DNA from: CAWKZT01 sp963854565
GTDB lineage: Bacteria > Actinomycetota > Acidimicrobiia > Acidimicrobiales > JAHEJN01
Reading direction: 5' to 3'
NCBI GenBank assembly: GCA_963854565.1
Contig: CAWKZT010000060.1
Coordinates: forward strand, 1-10,734
DNA: 10,734 bases
A program made the translations under genes and the position numbers. A model generated the notes under the pieces. The model ran no database searches. It was given only the letters and a program-made list of their open reading frames with translations, and was not told where the DNA came from. Each line of letters starts with the position of its first letter. The first letter of the stretch is position 1. Shown here piece by piece: positions 6,106-10,734 of the stretch.

Positions 6106-7770
6106 ATGGCAGCAGATGTAAAGGTCACATTCCTGGGCGGACTGGGCGATATCGGACGTAATTGCGCAGCAATCGAGACCGCCGGCCGTATTGTCATTTT
6201 GGATTGCGGGCAGCTCTTCCCCGATGAAATCACTCCCGGTGTCGACTCAATCTTTCCCGACTTCCGCTATCTAGAAGACCGCTGGGACGATGTCGAAGCC
6301 GTTGTTCTCACGCACGGTCACGAAGACCACATTGGGGCGTTGGCCTATCTCATGCGTCACGTGGAATGCAAGGTCTACGGATCTTCGTTCACCTTGGGCC
6401 TCGTGCGTCATCGACTGACCGAAGGTGGCACGATGGGCAAGGCTGATCTGCGCACGGTGCGCGATGGTGAGACCCACCAGATTGGACCATTTTCCATTGA
6501 ATTTCTCCCGGTAACTCATTCGGTTCCGGGCGGGTTGATTTCGCTGATCACGACGCCACAGGGTGTCATACTGCATTCGAGCGATTTCAAACTAGACCCC
6601 ACACCGCTCGACGGTCGAGTTACCGACCTGGCCCGCATCGAGGCGGTTTCGGCGGATACTGGGATTCGACTTTTACTCGCGGATTCTACCAATGCGGACC
6701 GACCAGGGAGTACCGCTAGCGAGACCGAGATTGGTCCCGTGATCGACAAAATTTTCGACGAATACCCTGATCAACGGATAATTACCGCCTGTTTCGCTAG
6801 TCATGTACACCGCGTTGCCCAGATTGTGACGTCGGCCTTGGCCCACGATCGCGTAATTGCCACTATGGGCTTGTCAATGAAACGCAATATGCAACTGGCC
6901 CGCGAGCTAGGCATTCTCAAAATTCCGGAGCGATCTTTCATCGATATCTCTGAAGTCGACGACTTCGACGATGGTCGCGTCTGCATTGTGTCTACCGGTA
7001 GCCAAGCGGAAGAGCGGGCCGCTTTGGCAGTGGCAGCGGCGGGCAACAGTCGTTGGATAAAGCTGACAGACAACGACGTTATTGTGCTTTCAAGCACGCC
7101 GATTCCTGGTAATGAGGCCGCGATTGCTCGGATGATCAACAACCTCACCGAGCGCGGTGCCGAGGTCTTACATTCGGGCAAGATGGGGATTCATACCAGC
7201 GGACACGGTAAACAGGACGAGTTGATTGCCCTACACAAGGCCACCAACCCCGAGTGGTTCGTGCCGGTACACGGCGAACACCAACACTTGGCGGCCCATC
7301 TGGATTTAGCTGCATCACTTGGGCTAAGCGATGACAACATGTTGTTGGCCCGAGACGGCGATCAGATCACCCTGGGAGATAGCGGTCTCACCATCGACTA
7401 CAAAGTTCACCCCGGAGCGTACTTTTTCCGGCACGGCTTCGACTGCTCGTTTGACGACAAACCCATCCAGGATCGGCGCACGCTGGGCAACGATGGATTT
7501 GTCAGCTTAATCGTGCCGGTCGACTTCGATCATGACGAGATGGTGGGCGAGCCGCGGGTTGTTACCCGAGGCTGGCTTCCCGACGAATTCTCGTCCGAAC
7601 TCGAATCCGATCTCATCGAAGAAGTGAGTCGTGCGGTGCTTGACGCGTTTGCGGCGGGGGCATCGGAGCCCAAGCAGGTTGAGAAGAAGATTCGCCGTGC
7701 CGCCGGCCGGTTCGTCGCCAATCGCACTCGGCGTCGTCCAATGATCGTGCCGGTAGTGCTTAGCGTCTAA
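6106..7770 (+). CDS. rnj: Ribonuclease J
   Basis: Metallo-beta-lactamase/beta-CASP ribonuclease with 5'-3' exonuclease and endonuclease activity, central to mRNA and rRNA processing. It has 554 residues, the usual size. The N terminus FLGGLGDIGRN is typical. Zinc ligands are visible: H70, H72, D74 and H75 in THGHEDHIGA, H138 in PVTHSVPGG, D160 in HSSDFKLD, and H389 in VPVHGEHQHL. The beta-CASP part has LLADSTNADRPG, and the HTSGHGKQDEL motif (H363, H367) is intact. The last 60-70 residues match the small C-terminal domain seen in RNase J. The ATG lies 3 bases after the dapA stop with no Shine-Dalgarno, so translation is probably coupled to dapA. With pnp 2.7 kb upstream, both main exoribonucleases of the cell are encoded close together. 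Confidence 0.96.
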   Translation: MAADVKVTFLGGLGDIGRNCAAIETAGRIVILDCGQLFPDEITPGVDSIFPDFRYLEDRWDDVEAVVLTHGHEDHIGALAYLMRHVECKVYGSSFTLGLVRHRLTEGGTMGKADLRTVRDGETHQIGPFSIEFLPVTHSVPGGLISLITTPQGVILHSSDFKLDPTPLDGRVTDLARIEAVSADTGIRLLLADSTNADRPGSTASETEIGPVIDKIFDEYPDQRIITACFASHVHRVAQIVTSALAHDRVIATMGLSMKRNMQLARELGILKIPERSFIDISEVDDFDDGRVCIVSTGSQAEERAALAVAAAGNSRWIKLTDNDVIVLSSTPIPGNEAAIARMINNLTERGAEVLHSGKMGIHTSGHGKQDELIALHKATNPEWFVPVHGEHQHLAAHLDLAASLGLSDDNMLLARDGDQITLGDSGLTIDYKVHPGAYFFRHGFDCSFDDKPIQDRRTLGNDGFVSLIVPVDFDHDEMVGEPRVVTRGWLPDEFSSELESDLIEEVSRAVLDAFAAGASEPKQVEKKIRRAAGRFVANRTRRRPMIVPVVLSV

Positions 7771-7780
7771 GTCAGGTGCG

Positions 7781-7809
7781 TTGATTGCTTAGTCGATTGC
7801 CCAGAAAAT
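7781..7809 (+). promoter_or_regulatory. Candidate ftsK promoter
   Basis: TTGATT (7781-7786) and GAAAAT (7804-7809) are separated by 17 bases, each 4 of 6 to consensus. Transcription would begin near 7816, downstream of the alternative ATG at 7808, and give a leader of about 73 bases before the GTG start. Confidence 0.35.
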
Positions 7810-7824
7810 GTCGGGAACCCCGAC
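7810..7824 (+). repeat. Perfect 6-bp inverted repeat before ftsK
   Basis: GTCGGG (7810-7815) and CCCGAC (7819-7824) are exact reverse complements around AAC. No T run follows, so termination is unlikely. It lies at the predicted transcription start and may be an operator or the first leader hairpin. Confidence 0.5.
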
Positions 7825-7871
7825 TAACCTGATTTGCACGGGTGGAGACCCAAAATTCTGGGGCCTAAGAA

Positions 7872-7888
7872 GAAACCTTGGAGGTTTC
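7872..7888 (+). promoter_or_regulatory. Hairpin holding the ftsK Shine-Dalgarno
   Basis: GAAACC (7872-7877) and GGTTTC (7883-7888) form a perfect 6-bp stem with loop TTGGA. The Shine-Dalgarno GGAGG (7880-7884) lies across the loop and the 3' arm, and the stem ends directly at the GTG start (7889). Folding would block ribosome binding, so it could limit or tune FtsK translation. Confidence 0.5.
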
Positions 7889-10252
7889 GTGTCCAAGAAA
7901 AAGTCTGCAGGAGCGCGTCCGGCGCAATACCTCAAGAAGTCACTCGGAATGGCCTTCGATGGGCACGGCGCTGACATGACTGGCCTGATCTTGATCATGG
8001 TTGGCTTCGTAGCAGCACTCGGTATCTATGTAGATGTTGTAGGACCGTTAGGCGAGGGTCTGGATTGGTTTGCCGGCGGGGCAGTGGGCGTCGCAAAGTT
8101 TGTTGTTCCATTGGCGTTCGTGGCGTTGGGAGTTCTGCTTATCCGAGGCCCAGACCTGTCTGAAGGTGCTCCTAATGGAGCGAAGACCAAGAAGGAAGTT
8201 GATGCACGACGCGATGAGTCGATCCGCATGGTGGTGGGGTCAATTCTTGTAACCGTGGCTGTTGCCGGATTGCTCCATTTGATCCGCGGCAACCCCGTAT
8301 GGTCTACGGGGACCGAAGGTCTTGCGGACGCGGGCGGTGTCATCGGATTTGCGGTTGGCTCGCCGTTGGCGGCCGTCGCTGCCCGGTTAGGTGCTGGTCT
8401 GGTGCTCGGGGCTCTTGGAATCGTTGGATTGCTTGTCCTAACCCGAGGGCGTTTGAGTGTTGCTCTTGATGCGGTTACCTCAGTAGGTAAGGGCCTGAAG
8501 CGAGCATGGGCCAGCGTGGCCGACTCCTTCGAGTCCGCCCCAGCGGAAGACGAAGGTTCCACTCACCAGGTGCCTACGCACCAACCCGAGACTGCGCCAG
8601 CGAAGGTGGCAGTAATCCCGACTACGGCCCCCAAGGCGTCCAAGGTTAAGAAACCCAAGATAAAACTTCCTGCGATTCAGTCAGCTGATCAACTCGAAAT
8701 TGACCTTCGGTCGACCATGGACGGATCTCCTTGGGTGCTTCCACCAATGGCGTTGTTGGGTTCAGGCGGCGATCAAGAAGTCGACCAAACGTTTGTCGAA
8801 GAAGCCGGCCGGATACTGGAGCATGCGCTTGCCGCTCACGGCGTAGAGACTCGCGTTGTGGGCATGGTGGTTGGTCCGACCGTGACTCGTTACGAACTTG
8901 AACTCGGACCTGGGGTCAAGGTGGCCCGTGTCACGAGCTTGCATAGGGATATTGCCTATGCCATGGCCAGCCCGGATGTGCGTATTTTGGCACCGATCCC
9001 CGGTCGTCAGGCCATTGGCGTTGAGGTTCCCAACCAGGAGCGTTCGCTCGTCGCCCTCGGTGATCTGTTGCAGTCCGCCGAGGCCCGCAAGGCCACGGGA
9101 CCGCTTACGGTTCCGGTTGGTCGAGACATCACGGGTAAGACCCACATGATGGATCTGGCGAAGATGCCCCACATTCTTATCGCTGGTGCGACCGGCTCGG
9201 GTAAGTCGTCGGCCATCAATACGATCATCACCTCGATCCTCATGCGCACCACGCCAGAAGAAGTACGCATGATTCTCATCGACCCGAAGATGGTCGAGAT
9301 GACGCAGTACGAACGAGTTCCGCATTTGCTAACGCAACCGGTTACCGATCCCAAGAAGGCGGCCAACGCATTAGCTTGGGCCTGCCGCGAAATGGATCGT
9401 CGGTACGAGTTACTGTCGTCGGTCCGATTCCGCGATCTCGACGGATACAACAAGGCTGTCGATGACGGCAAGATTAAAGTTGGAATCGGCGAACTTGGCC
9501 CCGATGGCGAACCCAAGACCTACAAACGTCTCCCGAAAATCTTGGTCGTTGTGGACGAACTTGCCGATTTGATGATGGTTGCCGCACGCGACGTTGAGGA
9601 CTCGATTTGTCGCATTGCCCAAAAGGCCCGTGCCGTTGGTATCCACCTAATAATTGCTACGCAGCGTCCGTCAACCAATGTGATTACCGGCATTATTAAA
9701 GCCAATATTCCCACTCGGTTGGCCTTCGCCGTTTCCAGCCTTACTGATAGTCGTGTCATCCTTGACCAGGCCGGTGCTGAGCGCCTCATTGGTCAGGGCG
9801 ACATGTTGATGGTCACGGCCGCATCTTCGATTGCAACTCGTATTCAAGGGGCTTGGGTTACCGAGGAAGAGGTCCGTGACATTGTTGGTGTATGGCGCAA
9901 CCAGGAGCCTGAATCCGTTGAGAGCGAGTCTGTTCAGGCCGAATCTATTTTGGATGCTCAGCCGGGTACTGGCGTCCCCGGTACGGGCACCGGTGGTGGC
10001 GATGCAGGCAGTGACGACGAGTTGTTTATGCAGGCCCGTGAGTTAGTTGTTTCGAGCCAACTGGGTTCGACATCGATGCTTCAGCGCAAACTCCGTGTTG
10101 GCTTTGCCCGGGCTGGCCGCCTGATGGACATGCTCGAAGATGCTGGGGTAGTTGGTCCAAGTGTGGGTTCCAAACCGCGCGAGGTCCTGGTGGACGATGA
10201 AGGCAACGATTCCGAAGCCGATGACCCCGAAGACGCTATGTCGGGCGTCTGA
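7889..10252 (+). CDS. ftsK: FtsK/SpoIIIE DNA translocase
   Basis: Septum-anchored hexameric ATPase that pumps DNA and coordinates chromosome segregation with division. The 787 residues contain about four membrane segments (30-48, 62-84, 112-130, 167-183), a short Ala/Pro/Lys-rich linker (about 190-270), the alpha/beta motor with Walker A GATGSGKS (433-440) and Walker B VVVDE (D556, E557), the IIATQRPSTNVITGIIKANIP signature, and a C-terminal winged-helix gamma domain (about 709-775) that in the family reads polar DNA motifs. The linker is much shorter than the one in E. coli, as in many non-proteobacterial relatives. The GTG at 7889 is chosen for its GGAGG, though spacing is only 4 bases; an in-frame ATG at 7808 would add 27 residues but has no Shine-Dalgarno and its extra residues do not look like family sequence. 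Confidence 0.95.
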   Translation: MSKKKSAGARPAQYLKKSLGMAFDGHGADMTGLILIMVGFVAALGIYVDVVGPLGEGLDWFAGGAVGVAKFVVPLAFVALGVLLIRGPDLSEGAPNGAKTKKEVDARRDESIRMVVGSILVTVAVAGLLHLIRGNPVWSTGTEGLADAGGVIGFAVGSPLAAVAARLGAGLVLGALGIVGLLVLTRGRLSVALDAVTSVGKGLKRAWASVADSFESAPAEDEGSTHQVPTHQPETAPAKVAVIPTTAPKASKVKKPKIKLPAIQSADQLEIDLRSTMDGSPWVLPPMALLGSGGDQEVDQTFVEEAGRILEHALAAHGVETRVVGMVVGPTVTRYELELGPGVKVARVTSLHRDIAYAMASPDVRILAPIPGRQAIGVEVPNQERSLVALGDLLQSAEARKATGPLTVPVGRDITGKTHMMDLAKMPHILIAGATGSGKSSAINTIITSILMRTTPEEVRMILIDPKMVEMTQYERVPHLLTQPVTDPKKAANALAWACREMDRRYELLSSVRFRDLDGYNKAVDDGKIKVGIGELGPDGEPKTYKRLPKILVVVDELADLMMVAARDVEDSICRIAQKARAVGIHLIIATQRPSTNVITGIIKANIPTRLAFAVSSLTDSRVILDQAGAERLIGQGDMLMVTAASSIATRIQGAWVTEEEVRDIVGVWRNQEPESVESESVQAESILDAQPGTGVPGTGTGGGDAGSDDELFMQARELVVSSQLGSTSMLQRKLRVGFARAGRLMDMLEDAGVVGPSVGSKPREVLVDDEGNDSEADDPEDAMSGV

Positions 10253-10305
10253 CGGGGACGATTGCCGGCGTTAATACCGGAACGCAGGCCCAGACAATCG
10301 ATTCG

Positions 10306-10362
10306 ATGGAGGTTCATTGGGTGGCACGGGTAGTAGAACGTATTGTGCGAGAGCAGTGCTGA
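10306..10362 (+). CDS. Possible small ORF (leader peptide) before rimO
   Basis: A GTG at 10321 stands 8 bases after a good Shine-Dalgarno GGAGG (10308-10312) and opens a 13-codon frame, MARVVERIVREQC, ending at 10362. An in-frame ATG at 10306 would make it 18 codons but overlaps that Shine-Dalgarno. The peptide is amphipathic and basic, with a terminal Cys codon. Its stop codon lies in a hairpin (10351-10376). I do not recognise it. It could be a regulatory leader for rimO or a chance ORF. Confidence 0.25.
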   Translation: MEVHWVARVVERIVREQC

Positions 10363-10376
10363 GTGCACCTCTGCTC
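10351..10376 (+). other. Hairpin between ftsK and rimO
   Basis: GAGCAG (10351-10356) pairs with CTGCTC (10371-10376), and inside this TGC (10357-10359) pairs with GCA (10365-10367), leaving a 3-base bulge CCT. There is no following T run, so it is not a standard terminator. No other terminator for ftsK is evident in the 155-base spacer. Confidence 0.45.
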
Positions 10377-10395
10377 ATGCCTGGTTCAACGGCAG

Positions 10396-10401
10396 TAGCC
10401 T
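10396..10401 (+). promoter_or_regulatory. Candidate -10 box for leaderless rimO transcript
   Basis: TAGCCT fits TANNNT and ends 6 bases before the rimO ATG at 10408, which has no Shine-Dalgarno. The -35 region is weak. It repeats the geometry seen at dapB and dapA. Confidence 0.38.
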
Positions 10402-10407
10402 AACCGG

Positions 10408-10734
10408 ATGGCATCGCGTACCTATTGGGTCGAGACACTAGGTTGTCCCAAAAACCAGGTTGACTCGGACAAGCTTGTCGGCACCCTCACCGCCGACGGC
10501 ATGGTTGCCGCATCGGCTCCTGATCTCGCCGATCTTGTAGTCGTGAACACTTGTGCGTTCATCGAAGATGCACGCGAGGAATCGGTCAACACGATTCTCA
10601 CTTTGGGCGAAAATCGACGCGATGGTGCTGAGCTAGTGGTTACTGGTTGTATGTCGGAGCGCTACGGCGACGAGCTTGCCGCAGCAATTCCGGAGGCCGA
10701 TGCTGTCGTAGGTTTCGGCGTCCCGGTCACGTTG
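10408..10734 (+). CDS. rimO: Ribosomal protein S12 methylthiotransferase (5' part)
   Basis: Radical-SAM enzyme of the MiaB/RimO family that methylthiolates an aspartate of ribosomal protein S12. Only the first 109 codons are in the window, out of about 430-460 expected; the frame is open to the edge. The visible part is the N-terminal MTTase domain with its three cluster-binding cysteines: C13 in ETLGCPKNQVDSD, C49 in VVNTCAFIEDAREES and C81 in VVTGCMSERY. The form LGCPKNxVDS together with NTCAFIxxAxxES points to RimO rather than MiaB, which usually has a GCQMN motif. The radical-SAM CxxxCxxC motif and TRAM domain lie beyond the window. The start at 10408 begins just ahead of the first conserved strand. 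Confidence 0.95.
   Translation, partial: MASRTYWVETLGCPKNQVDSDKLVGTLTADGMVAASAPDLADLVVVNTCAFIEDAREESVNTILTLGENRRDGAELVVTGCMSERYGDELAAAIPEADAVVGFGVPVTL

Noticed and set aside
7808..7888. N-terminal 27-residue extension of FtsK from ATG 7808
   Set aside because: No Shine-Dalgarno, overlap with two perfect inverted repeats and with the proposed -10 box, and residues unlike FtsK. It cannot be fully excluded.
8762..9325. Minus-strand ORF of 187 codons inside ftsK
   Set aside because: Antisense to the conserved motor domain with no independent support.

Overview
This window is a compact run of housekeeping genes, all on the plus strand, from what is most likely an actinobacterium. Supporting signs are moderate-to-high GC, a GTG start for ftsK, several genes with no Shine-Dalgarno, and the order rpsO - pnp - dapB - SURF1 - dapA - RNase J - ftsK - rimO, a shortened form of the order seen in Mycobacterium and Streptomyces. 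The protein style and the lack of an M16 peptidase between pnp and dapB suggest a deep-branching group such as Acidimicrobiia, but this placement is inference. No mobile element, CRISPR array, tRNA or rRNA was seen.

Layout. (1) 1-182 is a leader with promoter-like boxes, then rpsO (ribosomal protein S15, 189-470), closed by a textbook UUCG-loop terminator. (2) 510-898 is a roughly 390-base stretch without a credible gene but rich in inverted repeats, best read as the promoter and long 5' leader of pnp. (3) pnp (899-3385) encodes polynucleotide phosphorylase with an unusual tail of about 109 residues, first Ser/Asp-rich and then Arg/Gly-rich. Its 3' flank holds a 27-bp tandem duplication, a second hairpin and a strong terminator. 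(4) dapB, a SURF1-family cytochrome oxidase assembly gene, dapA and rnj (RNase J) follow with spacers of 40, 41 and 3 bases. None has a good Shine-Dalgarno; dapB and dapA instead have a TANNNT box 7-8 bases before the ATG, as in leaderless transcripts. (5) A 118-base structured spacer leads to ftsK (DNA translocase), whose Shine-Dalgarno lies in a perfect hairpin touching the GTG start. (6) A 155-base spacer holds a possible 13-18 codon ORF and a hairpin, then rimO begins and runs off the window.

How the genes work together. PNPase and RNase J are the two main 3' and 5' exoribonucleases of actinobacterial RNA turnover, and the PNPase tail is the kind of low-complexity segment that could tether RNA or partners. 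DapA and DapB catalyse consecutive steps of the diaminopimelate/lysine pathway needed for peptidoglycan. S15 and RimO (which methylthiolates ribosomal protein S12) concern the ribosome. FtsK links chromosome segregation with division. SURF1 is the functional outlier.

The genes themselves are ordinary. The points worth a second look are the PNPase tail, the 3' tandem repeat, the structured leaders of pnp and ftsK, the leaderless-looking starts, and the small ORF before rimO. I found no convincing undescribed multi-gene system.
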